Source of the DNA: Streptomyces sp. NRRL S-337
Lineage (GTDB): Bacteria > Actinomycetota > Actinomycetes > Streptomycetales > Streptomycetaceae
Length of the DNA: 19,239 nucleotides
Direction of reading: 5' to 3'
Assembly (NCBI RefSeq): GCF_000720175.1
Contig: NZ_JOIX01000114.1
Location: forward strand, 1 to 19,239
How positions within the stretch are numbered: position 1 is the first letter of the stretch; each line of letters starts with the position of its first letter. A program made the position numbers and the translations under genes. The notes below the pieces were generated by a model, which ran no database searches, was not told where the DNA came from, and worked only from the letters and a program-made list of their open reading frames with translations. Positions 1 to 6,615 of the stretch are shown piece by piece.

Positions 1-764
1 ACGACATTGGCCCCGGTCGGCAGCGCGCTGCTGGTCACGCTGGCCTGTCCGGAGGCGTTGGTGGTGCCGGCGCCCAGCTGGAGACTGCCGCCGCCGGAGA
101 CGAAGGTGACCACCGCGCCGGGGACCGCGACTCCGTTGCAGGTGACGGTGGCGGTGACGGTGACGGGCTGGCCGGCGGTCGGGTTGGCGGGCGTCGAGGA
201 GAGGGTGACCACGCAGTTGGTCGCCGCCTGGACATTCACCGTCGCGGTGCCGGTGACGCCGACACAGGTGCAGGTGGTGGTGGCGGAGACCACGGTGGCG
301 GTCACGACGTTGACGCCGGCCGGCAGCGCGCTGCTGGTCACGCTGGCCTGACCCGAGGCATCGGTGGTGGCAACCCCCAGTGCGACGCCGCCGTTCGAGG
401 TGAAGACCACCGAAGCGCCGGGGACCGCGACTCCGTTGCAGGTGACGATGGCGGTGACGGTGACGGGCTGGCCGGCGGTCGGGTTGGCGGGGGTGGACGA
501 CACCGTGACCACACAGTTCGATGTGGTCACGGTGAGCGTCGCCACGCTCGTTCCACTTGTCGTGCCGGTGGCGACCACCAGCCCCGACGTGCTCGCGGTG
601 AACGCCACGGTCGCGTTGCCGTTGGCGTCGGCGACCACCGTCTGCGCCGGTTGCGCGTCGTACGTGATGGTGAGCGTGTCGCCCGCGTTGGCACCGCTGA
701 TCGTGGCCGTGAAGGTCTGGCCCGCCGCGACGGTCGACGGGGTCAAGGTGATGATGAGCGCCAT
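1..764 (-). CDS. Bacterial Ig-like repeat protein, 5' part, runs off the left edge
   Basis: The minus frame is open from an ATG at 764-762 to base 1, giving 254 full codons without a stop. The start has a GAAAGGGG Shine-Dalgarno about ten bases upstream. The residues are Thr/Val/Ala/Gly-rich beta-sandwich sequence: a first Ig-like unit at about 1-80, a second at 84-180, and a third from 184 that continues off the window. Units two and three share NCVVT, STPANPTAGQPVTVTA and VTCNGVAVPGA blocks exactly 100 residues apart. Cysteines at 84/109, 165/167 and 184/209 could form disulphides, which would suit an exported protein. The N-terminus (MALIITLTPSTVAAGQTF) goes straight into the first domain with no basic n-region or hydrophobic helix. 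An in-frame GTG further upstream adds an Arg/Pro-rich stretch that is not a signal peptide either. The fold assignment is firm in kind (Big/invasin-like beta sandwich) but the Pfam member is not. The role, possibly adhesion or surface display, is inference. Confidence 0.8.
   Translation of the reverse strand, partial: MALIITLTPSTVAAGQTFTATISGANAGDTLTITYDAQPAQTVVADANGNATVAFTASTSGLVVATGTTSGTSVATLTVTTSNCVVTVSSTPANPTAGQPVTVTAIVTCNGVAVPGASVVFTSNGGVALGVATTDASGQASVTSSALPAGVNVVTATVVSATTTCTCVGVTGTATVNVQAATNCVVTLSSTPANPTAGQPVTVTATVTCNGVAVPGAVVTFVSGGGSLQLGAGTTNASGQASVTSSALPTGANV
19..491. repeat. Direct repeats with a 300-303 bp period inside the Ig-like gene
   Basis: Bases 115-191 and 415-491 are identical except at 148/448, an offset of 300 bp. 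Bases 19-47 and 322-350 are identical over 29 bp, an offset of 303 bp, so one codon has been gained or lost between the blocks. The repeats encode successive Ig-like domains. Near-identity at DNA level, not just protein level, points to recent duplication or gene conversion between units. Confidence 0.85.
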
Positions 765-897
765 GTTTGGACAGCCCCTTTCGAAGGCTCCGCTTGGGAG
801 GTGGGGCCGTCGCGAGGCACAGTCAGAACCCTGTGCCGATCGCGTTCTCCTGCCGGGGGTGCCCTGAAGAAGCACAGCGGACTGCATGTGCAGGCAG

Positions 898-982
898 CCG
901 TCCGTGGTCCCCGCCAGGGGATGGGCACCCACCGTCGGTACCACTCATTGAAGCGACCGGCCGAACGCAGGACCACGGACGG
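898..982. repeat. 13-bp perfect inverted repeat in the 314-bp gap before the Ig-like gene
   Basis: CCGTCCGTGGTCC at 898-910 is the exact reverse complement of GGACCACGGACGG at 970-982, with 59 bp between the arms. It sits in the gene-free stretch 765-1078, between the end of the methyltransferase gene and the start of the Ig-like gene, both on the minus strand. The rest of that gap shows no convincing ORF, no clear -10/-35 pair and no T-tract terminator. The arms are far apart for a simple terminator, so a two-site operator, a long RNA stem in the 5' leader or chance are all possible. Confidence 0.5.
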
Positions 983-1078
983 GGCACAAAGCAACCCGAT
1001 TGGCGGAGCGTGCGTCGGCGTGTCCGTGACGACGGCAGGTGCCAGATGGGGTAAAGGGGCTCGGCTCCGCGGCCGCCG

Positions 1079-2014
1079 CTAGTCGTGCGGCTTGACCGCC
1101 CGCAGTGCGTACAGCAGCGGAATGAACGGCTCCGACGGCGGCAGCCGCCACCAGCCGTTCTCGGCCGGCACCATGGCGTCGAACCGCTTCCAGGGCAGCA
1201 GCTCGGTCTCCCGCACCAGTTGGACGGACAGACCGGCACCGGTCACAGCCGTGATCACCTCGCCGATGCCGTGCCGCCACTCGTAACTCGTGGTGGCGCC
1301 GCGCACCGGCGGCCCGTCGGTGTAGGTGTGCGGGGTATCGCTCCGGAGGGCGCCGCGACCGCCCAGGTAGTCGTGGCGCAGCCGGAGGTCCTGCCGCTCC
1401 GGGTCCGGCGTCGGACCGAGGGCGTCCAGCAGCGGGTGGAACTCCACCAGGTAGAACGTCCCGCCGGGCCGGAGCAGGGCGCTGACGATATCCGCCCACG
1501 CGGCGAGGTCCGGCAGATAGCACAGCGCGCCCTTGCCGGTGTAGACCACATCGAAGCGGCGGCCGCCCAGCGCTGACACCGCGTCGTGCACGTCCGCCCG
1601 CACGAACTCCATGTCCCGGCCCGCCTCGTCGGCCAGCCGCCGGGCCTCCCGCACTGCCGCGGCCGAGAAGTCCAGGCCCACGGCGCGCGCCGCGCCCCGG
1701 TCGGCGAACGCCGCCGTCTCGGTGCCCAGATGACACTGCAGATGCAGCACGTCCCGCCCGGCGAGCTCACCCAGATCCGCCCACTCGAACGGCGCGAACC
1801 AGTGCTCGGCGGTCCGCGAACCGTCCAGCCCGTAGAACTCGCTGGCCACATGGACCGGGGTCCGGGCGTCCCAGTTGGCCTGGTTGGCGCGGATCATCTC
1901 CTCGACGCTCTCCTCGACGCCGGGAGCCGGGTGCCGCACTGCCGGCCGCGGCGGTATCGGCCCGCCGTCCCCCTGCTCACCGCTGTTCCCGGATGCGTTC
2001 GTCACGACGGTCAT
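1079..2014 (-). CDS. Class I SAM-dependent methyltransferase
   Basis: This 311-residue protein has a class I Rossmann methyltransferase core. Motif I is VLHLQCHLGTET at about 89-100, followed by the acidic GLDFS strand end (D115), an ADVHD segment at about 140-144 and LLRPGG at about 180-185. NQANWDARTPVHVASEFY (about 44-61) before motif I is typical of small actinobacterial methyltransferases of unknown substrate. The ATG at 2014 follows AAGGGAGGG directly. A Met at residue 40 (1897) begins where family similarity normally starts and has GAGGAG nearby, so the 39-residue Gly/Pro-rich extension may not be translated. The start overlaps the ABC remnant upstream by 38 bp, suggesting a shared transcript. 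The family is clear; the substrate cannot be inferred from sequence. Confidence 0.85.
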   Translation of the reverse strand: MTVVTNASGNSGEQGDGGPIPPRPAVRHPAPGVEESVEEMIRANQANWDARTPVHVASEFYGLDGSRTAEHWFAPFEWADLGELAGRDVLHLQCHLGTETAAFADRGAARAVGLDFSAAAVREARRLADEAGRDMEFVRADVHDAVSALGGRRFDVVYTGKGALCYLPDLAAWADIVSALLRPGGTFYLVEFHPLLDALGPTPDPERQDLRLRHDYLGGRGALRSDTPHTYTDGPPVRGATTSYEWRHGIGEVITAVTGAGLSVQLVRETELLPWKRFDAMVPAENGWWRLPPSEPFIPLLYALRAVKPHD

Positions 2015-2432
2015 CCCTCCCTTCTACCGGCCATGCGGAAGGGCCACCAGAAGGGACGGCCGGAACCGTGCGGTGGCCGGCGAGGAGGGTCACCCGCCCC
2101 GCGCTGAGCGTCGCCGGCCGCGGCGCCCGGCGGGCGAGCGCGTCGTCCGCGGTGGTCACGACGCAGCAGGCCCGCCGCTCGCCCCACAGCCGTACGAACA
2201 GCTCCACCAGCTCGGCGTGCTCCCGGGCGCCCGGACCGGCGGTCGGCCCGTCCGCCAGCAGCACCGACGGCCGCTTCACCAGCGCCCGTGCCAGCGCCAC
2301 CCGCCGCCGCATCGCGTCCGTCAACTCGGCCGGAAACACATGGAGTTGACGGCCACGCTGCCCCGGGCCGGCCGCTCCCGCCCACCGAGGACCCGCAGCA
2401 GCGCCGCCCGGCCCGCCGGTCAGGTGGTACAT
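1977..2432 (-). pseudogene. Degenerate ABC-transporter ATPase remnant
   Basis: From an ATG at 2432 with a strong GGAGGAG site seven bases upstream, the frame encodes about 151 residues. The opening MYHLTG resembles the start of lipoprotein-export-type ABC ATPases. It then passes through low-complexity Gly/Ala/Arg sequence into a recognisable C-terminal half: ELTDAMRRRVALARALVKRP (a corrupted LSGGQ-type signature region), SVLLADGPTAGPG (Walker B with the catalytic Glu replaced by Gly), then CVVTTADDALA where the switch His is expected. There is no Walker A P-loop or Q-loop. The tail runs across the start of the methyltransferase gene. An internal deletion of a former ATPase gene is the simplest reading. 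The intact ribosome site leaves open a translated, non-ATPase protein. Confidence 0.6.
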
Positions 2433-2736
2433 GGTGACTCTCCTCCGGCTGCCCGGTGGGCCCGCGACGCGCCTGCGCCGACCGTAGGAAGAGGGGGTGA
2501 CCGGACGATGAGCGGCGGGTGAGAGCGTGATGAGAATCGGCGCCGCGGCGGGCGCCCACGGCCGGAACCGGGCACCACTGACGAGACGTAAGAACCCTTG
2601 CCGCTCAGCTGCAACAGCCGCCACTCCATAGGTATGTTGGACTGCGCGGCGTGGTCGTTCCGACACGGAACGGCGCCATTGCCGCGCCATGGCCCTGCCG
2701 TGGCCGAGGGCTGTCGAAGCGACGGGAAAGTGTCGA
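2433..2736. other. Divergent intergenic region, 304 bp
   Basis: This stretch separates the minus-strand ABC remnant and methyltransferase from the plus-strand PF04672-type methyltransferase. No convincing gene is visible. A TATGTT at 2634-2639 fits the TANNNT form of an actinobacterial -10 for the plus-strand gene, but no good -35 sits 17-18 bp upstream, so it is only a candidate. No hairpin or operator-like palindrome stands out. Confidence 0.4.
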
Positions 2737-3552
2737 ATGAGCCAAGAATCAGCACCGCAGTCCAGCACCGTCGACGTCACCGTCCCGAGCGTCGCGCGGA
2801 TGTACGACTACTACCTCGGCGGCAAGGACAACTACGCCGTCGACCGCGAGGCCTGCGAACAGCTGAGCAAGGTCGTGCCGAGCACCCAGGTGCTGGCCCT
2901 CAACAACCGCCGCTTCCTGCAACGGGTGGTGCGCTGGCTGGCCACCGAACACGGCATCCGGCAGTTCATCGACCACGGCTCAGGCCTGCCGACCCAGGAC
3001 AACGTCCACCAGGTCGCCCAGCGCGTCGACCCGGAGGCCCGGGTGGTGTACGTCGACAACGACCCCATCGTGCTGGCGCACGGCCGGGCCCTGCTGGAGG
3101 AGAACGCCAACACCGCGGTGATCCAGGCCGACATGCGGGACACCGACGGCATCTTCGACAGCTCGGAGGTGACCCGGCTGATCGACTTCAGCCGGCCGGT
3201 CGCCGCGCTGTTCGTCTCCGTGCTCCACTGCATACCGGACTCCGACGACCCGGGCGGACTGATCAAGCGGGTCGCCGACCGGCTGGCCCCGGGCAGCTTC
3301 CTGGTGGTGTGCCAGCTGGTCAGCGAGGACGCGGCGACCCGTGACTTCGTCACGAACTTCATGGCCGAGCAGACCCACGGCCAGTGGGGACGGGTGCGGC
3401 AGGCGCACGAACTCGCCGGATTCCTGGACGGGTTGGAGATCCAGGAGCCCGGACTGGTGGAGGTCTCGACCTGGAAGCCGGACGGGGACATCGGCCCCAA
3501 GCAGCTGACCCTGGAGTGGATCGAGTACGGCGGGGTCGCCCGCAAGGTCTGA
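2737..3552 (+). CDS. PF04672/DUF574-type SAM-dependent methyltransferase
   Basis: The 271-residue product carries the hallmarks of the actinobacterial S-adenosyl methyltransferase family once called DUF574. These are PSVARMYDYYLGGKDNYAVD at about 17-36, FIDHGSGLPTQDNVH at about 77-91 as the glycine-rich SAM loop, VVYVDNDPIVLAHGRALL at about 103-120 with the acidic ribose-binding residue, and RPVAALFVSVLHCIPD in the second half. The ATG at 2737 is preferred over an in-frame ATG at 2689 because the family begins close to here; a weak GGGAAAG lies 7-13 bases upstream. Members are abundant in Streptomyces and often lie beside XRE/DUF397 genes, as here, but their substrates are generally unknown. 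It converges on the XRE regulator with an 86-bp gap. Confidence 0.92.
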   Translation: MSQESAPQSSTVDVTVPSVARMYDYYLGGKDNYAVDREACEQLSKVVPSTQVLALNNRRFLQRVVRWLATEHGIRQFIDHGSGLPTQDNVHQVAQRVDPEARVVYVDNDPIVLAHGRALLEENANTAVIQADMRDTDGIFDSSEVTRLIDFSRPVAALFVSVLHCIPDSDDPGGLIKRVADRLAPGSFLVVCQLVSEDAATRDFVTNFMAEQTHGQWGRVRQAHELAGFLDGLEIQEPGLVEVSTWKPDGDIGPKQLTLEWIEYGGVARKV

Positions 3553-3570
3553 CGCACCGGGCCCGGACGA

Positions 3571-3628
3571 CGACGAGCGGCCAGGAGCCCCCCGGGCGCC
3601 CCGCCGCTCGTCGCCGGATCAGATCCGG
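3571..3628. terminator. Candidate bidirectional terminator between convergent genes
   Basis: The 86-bp gap between the convergent methyltransferase and XRE genes holds two inverted repeats. CGACGAGCGGC at 3571-3581 pairs perfectly with GCCGCTCGTCG at 3603-3613 across a 21-base loop. CCGGATC at 3614-3620 pairs with GATCCGG at 3622-3628. No T-tract follows, which is common for Streptomyces terminators. The convergent placement supports termination for both genes. Confidence 0.5.
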
Positions 3629-3638
3629 GTGAGCGGTA

Positions 3639-4544
3639 TCAGGTCTCCTTGAGCATGCGCTCCAGCATCGCCAGCGACTCCCGCGGCGATTCCGACTGGG
3701 CGCTGAGGCGGTCCATCACCGCCAGGTAGTGGTCGACGTCATCGCGCTTGTCCAGATACAGCGCACTGGTCAGCTGCTCCAGATAGACGATGTCGGGCAG
3801 ATCCGGTTCCAGGAAGCGCAGGATCGTGATCGGGCCACCGGCCGCCGCCAGGCCACCGAGGCTGAACGGCGCGATCTGCAGGGTGACGTTCGGCAGCTCG
3901 GACATCGTCAGCAGATGTCTCAGCTGGCCCGCCATCACCTCCCGGCCGCCCAGCGGACGGCGCAGCGTGGCCTCGTCGAGCACCGCCCACACCCGCGGCG
4001 CGTCCGGCAGCGTCAGCAATTCCTGCCGCTGCACGCGCAGCCGCACCCGCCGCTCGATCTCCTCGGGCGTCGACCGCGGATGGCCGAGCTGCGCCACCGC
4101 GCGGGCGTAGTCCGCGGTCTGCAACAGGCCCGGCACGAACTGCACTTCGTAGGTGCGGATCACCGATGCGGCCTCTTCCAGGCCGAGATGGGTCTCGAAC
4201 CAGCCGGGCAGCACATCGCCGTACTGGTGCCACCAGCCCGGACTGCTGGTCCGGCGGGCCAGCTTGAGGAAGTCGTCACGGACCGCGTCGTCCGTGACGC
4301 CGTAGAGCGTCAGCAGATCGGCGACGTCCCGCTCCTTGCAGCTGACCCGGCCGAGCTCCAGGCGGCTGATCTTCGCGTGGGAACCGCGGATGGCGTCCCC
4401 GGCGGCCTCCCGGGTCACGCCGGCCGCCTCGCGCAGCCGGCGCAACTGCGTGCCCAGCACGATCCGCAGGACCGTCGGGCCGCCCCGCGGGTGGTCGAGA
4501 TACCGGCGCAGGGACTGACCGCTGCTCGGCTGCGCCTCACTCAT
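3639..4544 (-). CDS. WhiJ-like XRE-family regulator with DUF5753 domain
   Basis: This 301-residue protein has an N-terminal helix-turn-helix of the Cro/C1 type at about 28-85 (LGTQLRRLREAAGVTREAAG, then SHAKISRLELGR as the recognition region). The rest is a DUF5753 domain marked by WWHQYGDVLPGWFETHLGLE and IRTYEVQFVPGLLQTADYAR. This architecture is that of WhiJ and its many Streptomyces paralogues, which act with DUF397 partners in development and antibiotic control. The ATG at 4544 has AGGGAG six bases upstream. The DUF397 gene lies 129 bp upstream on the same strand. The intervening 18-bp palindrome could be its operator. The DNA target and ligand are not deducible from sequence. Confidence 0.93.
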   Translation of the reverse strand: MSEAQPSSGQSLRRYLDHPRGGPTVLRIVLGTQLRRLREAAGVTREAAGDAIRGSHAKISRLELGRVSCKERDVADLLTLYGVTDDAVRDDFLKLARRTSSPGWWHQYGDVLPGWFETHLGLEEAASVIRTYEVQFVPGLLQTADYARAVAQLGHPRSTPEEIERRVRLRVQRQELLTLPDAPRVWAVLDEATLRRPLGGREVMAGQLRHLLTMSELPNVTLQIAPFSLGGLAAAGGPITILRFLEPDLPDIVYLEQLTSALYLDKRDDVDHYLAVMDRLSAQSESPRESLAMLERMLKET

Positions 4545-4650
4545 ACTGACTCCCTGACTCCCCTGAGTGGTCGGGCGAACGCCCAGTGTCCCATCGCGCC
4601 AAGTGTTCGTACAGCCAGGGCGACTATCCGAACGACATATGCGCCAATCT

Positions 4651-4668
4651 CGGCGGCATATGCCGCCG
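4651..4668. promoter_or_regulatory. 18-bp perfect palindrome between the DUF397 and XRE genes
   Basis: CGGCGGCATATGCCGCCG is a perfect, loopless palindrome starting five bases downstream of the DUF397 stop codon and 107 bp upstream of the XRE start. A second CATATGC lies about 20 bases to the left, at 4636-4642. Loopless symmetry fits a dimeric HTH protein operator better than an RNA hairpin, and the neighbouring XRE regulator is the obvious candidate. A terminator role for the DUF397 gene is the alternative. Confidence 0.45.
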
Positions 4669-4673
4669 GTGTG

Positions 4674-4907
4674 TCAGACGAGGTCGTCGAAGTCGCCGTC
4701 CTTGGCGCCCTGGACGAAGGCCGCCATCTCGTCGCGGGTGTAGATCAGCGCCGGCCCGGAGGTGAACCGGGAGTTGCGCACGGCCACCCCGCCGTCCGAA
4801 AGAACAGCCAGCTCAACGCAGTTGCCGCTGGGGTTGCTACGGCGGCTCTTGCGCCACACGACGCCCTCGATGCGGGTCGCCTGCATGCCGTTGGTCACCG
4901 ACTCCAT
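4674..4907 (-). CDS. DUF397 domain protein (AbaA/Scr2-like small partner)
   Basis: The 77-residue product fits DUF397 over nearly its whole length: VVWRKSRRSNPSGNCVELA at about 16-34, VAVRNSR at about 41-47 and an acidic end (YTRDEMAAFVQGAKDGDFD). I chose the ATG at 4907 because AAGGGAG lies eight bases upstream and homologues begin about here. In-frame starts at 4934 (ATG) and 4964 (GTG) would add 10 or 19 residues with poorer ribosome sites. DUF397 proteins are partners of DUF5753 XRE regulators in Streptomyces, and several such pairs modulate antibiotic production and sporulation. The order here is DUF397 then XRE. Confidence 0.9.
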   Translation of the reverse strand: MESVTNGMQATRIEGVVWRKSRRSNPSGNCVELAVLSDGGVAVRNSRFTSGPALIYTRDEMAAFVQGAKDGDFDDLV

Positions 4908-5008
4908 CAGACCTGCTCCCTTGCTGGAGGACATCCCTCCGACCGATCCCGAGCTCGCGATCACGTTGGCGTGAACGAGCCCCTGAGCGGCCGTCCTTAC
5001 CGATGTAA

Positions 5009-5026
5009 TTGCAGATGCACTTGCAC
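5009..5026. promoter_or_regulatory. Three tandem TTGCAC-like hexamers in the DUF397/ATPase divergent region
   Basis: TTGCAG, ATGCAC and TTGCAC follow one another without a gap at 5009-5026, giving TGCA every six bases. They lie between the divergent DUF397 and ATPase genes, 78 bases before the ATPase start and about 100 before the DUF397 start. This position suits an operator controlling both promoters. A site for the WhiJ-like protein is a reasonable but untested idea. Confidence 0.4.
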
Positions 5027-5103
5027 CGAGCGACGGCTGCCGAGGATATTAGCTCTCCAAGGCAGTCCGGCCCAGCCCCGAAATCGCCCTCGCGGAGATC
5101 TTG

Positions 5104-5628
5104 ATGACCGCTCATCCGGCAGAGACCGTGCACGACGCCCTTCCAGAGGAAGCGTTCGAGGAGAGCTGGTGGATGCCCGCCCCCGACGGTTTCGCCGCCT
5201 GCGCCCTCAGCAGCTGCGCGGAGACCGTGGCGGAGGCCCGCCGCTTCACCCGTACCACCCTCAGCGGCTGGCAACTGGCCGCGGACGTGACCGAGAACGC
5301 GGCGCTGGTCGTCACCGAACTCGTCAGCAACGCACTGCGCCACGGCATCCGGACGGGGGAGCCGGACGAGGTGCCGGCCGCCCACGGGTTCGCCCTGGTG
5401 CCCGCACCCCTCTGCCCGGCCTGGCTCGCCCTGACCCGGCAGGAGACCGCCGTGCTGTGCGCCGTCTCCGACGCCGGCACCGACGCACCCGTCGTACGGA
5501 CCGCCGACCCGCTGGCGGAATCCGGCCGCGGGCTGCACCTCGTCGACCGGCTGAGCGACGCCTGGGGCTGGACCCCGCCGGACCACTCGGGCAAGACGGT
5601 GTGGGCCACGGTGTCGCTGCGCGGCTGA
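5104..5628 (+). CDS. RsbW/AbaA-ORFA-like ATP-binding protein (anti-sigma-type HATPase)
   Basis: The 174-residue product is a stand-alone GHKL ATPase domain of the RsbW/SpoIIAB anti-sigma-kinase type. It shows the N box ENAALVVTELVSNALRHG at about 64-81, a G1-type VSDAGTD at about 120-126 and the G2 lid SGRGLHLVDRLSDAWGW at about 140-156. It lacks a dimerisation/phosphoacceptor domain and membrane segments. The ATG at 5104 is preferred over the adjacent TTG at 5101, and GGAG lies seven bases upstream of it. It is divergent from the DUF397 gene. XRE/DUF5753, DUF397 and RsbW-like ATPase together match whiJ- and abaA-type loci. A serine kinase acting on a sigma or anti-anti-sigma factor is possible, but no such partner is encoded here. 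Confidence 0.88.
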   Translation: MTAHPAETVHDALPEEAFEESWWMPAPDGFAACALSSCAETVAEARRFTRTTLSGWQLAADVTENAALVVTELVSNALRHGIRTGEPDEVPAAHGFALVPAPLCPAWLALTRQETAVLCAVSDAGTDAPVVRTADPLAESGRGLHLVDRLSDAWGWTPPDHSGKTVWATVSLRG

Positions 5629-5712
5629 GCCGCCGTTCCCCCCTCTCCCAGGCACCGCCCTGTGTGATCATTTCCGGGTCGCCGTCGTCCGACCCGAAGC
5701 CCCGAGGAACCG

Positions 5713-6615
5713 ATGGATCTGCTGTCCCTGCGGTACTTCCGGGTCGTCGCGCGCCGGGAACACATCAGCCGGGCCGCCGAGGAACTCCGGGTGGCCCAGC
5801 CCTCGGTGAGCCGGACCATCGCCCGCCTCGAAGCCGAACTGGGCCTGCCGCTCTTCGACCGTCAGGGCCGGACGATCCGGCTCAACCGCCACGGCGCCGC
5901 CTTCCTCGCCCGGGTGGAGCGGGCCCTGGACGAACTCGACGACGCCCGCCGGGAGATGGCCGACGCCGCCGGGCTCGACAACGGCAGCGTCACCATCGCC
6001 GCGGAGACCCTGCTGCCGCTGACCGAACTGCTGGCCGGCTTCCGCGCCGCCCACCCCGGCGTGACCCTCCGCTGCTTCCAGTCCACCCCCGACCTGATGC
6101 GCGAACACCTGCGCACCCGTGAGGTGGACTTCTGCGTCGCCTCGCAGCCGCTGACCGGGGCCGGGCTCGGCGCGGTGCGGCTGCTGGACGAGGAGGTGCT
6201 GCTCGCGGTCCCGGCGGCGCATCCGCTGGCCGCCCGGAAGCGGGTGACGGTGGCCGACCTCGCCGACGAGCCCTTCATCACCACCCGCCCCGGGCACTGG
6301 CAACGCGCCCTGCTGGACCGGCTGTTCACCACCATCGGCCGACGCCCGGTCATCGGCTGCGAGGGCGACGAACCCGGCGCCACCCACTTCCTCGTCATCG
6401 CCGGCCTCGGCATCGGCCTGATGCCCTCCATCGCCCGCGCCGACCTGACCGCCGCCCCGCTGGCCTGGCTGCGCATCGACGCCCCCGACTGCCTACGGAT
6501 CCTGAGCCTGGTGCGCCGCGAGGACAGCTACCTCTCCGCCGCGGCCACCCGCTTCCGCGACCTCGCCGTCACACACTTCGCCGAACGGGCCCGACGGGCG
6601 CGCGGGATGCTCTAG
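5713..6615 (+). CDS. LysR-family transcriptional regulator
   Basis: The product is 300 residues, a usual LysR length. The winged HTH is at about 1-60 (LRYFRVVARREHISRAAEEL, then VAQPSVSRTIARLEAELGLP and FDRQGR), followed by a linker helix and a periplasmic-binding-protein-like effector domain from about 90 (GSVTIAAETLLPLTELLAGF). The ATG at 5713 has GAGGAA about four bases upstream. The gene lies 84 bp after the ATPase gene. Its stop shares CTAG with the stop of the convergent small gene. LysR proteins usually control a divergent neighbour, but the gene on its 5' side points the same way, so the target is not obvious. The mut operon on its 3' side is a possible distant target. Confidence 0.93.
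   Translation: MDLLSLRYFRVVARREHISRAAEELRVAQPSVSRTIARLEAELGLPLFDRQGRTIRLNRHGAAFLARVERALDELDDARREMADAAGLDNGSVTIAAETLLPLTELLAGFRAAHPGVTLRCFQSTPDLMREHLRTREVDFCVASQPLTGAGLGAVRLLDEEVLLAVPAAHPLAARKRVTVADLADEPFITTRPGHWQRALLDRLFTTIGRRPVIGCEGDEPGATHFLVIAGLGIGLMPSIARADLTAAPLAWLRIDAPDCLRILSLVRREDSYLSAAATRFRDLAVTHFAERARRARGML

Noticed and set aside
7..867. Plus-strand open frames with Val/Thr-rich translations at the left edge
   Set aside because: They are the antisense of the Ig-like repeats. The minus frame has the proper Ig motifs, a ribosome site and continuous coding to the edge.
2634..2639. TATGTT as the promoter of the PF04672-type methyltransferase
   Set aside because: The -10 form is acceptable, but no -35 is visible at the right distance, so it is mentioned only within the intergenic entry.
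3729..6122. Very long plus-strand open frame (797 codons) opposite the XRE and DUF397 genes
   Set aside because: It runs antisense through two genes with clear domains and through a LysR gene out of frame. Its translation is Arg/Gln/Pro/His-rich with no domain. Long antisense frames are expected in 70%-plus GC DNA.
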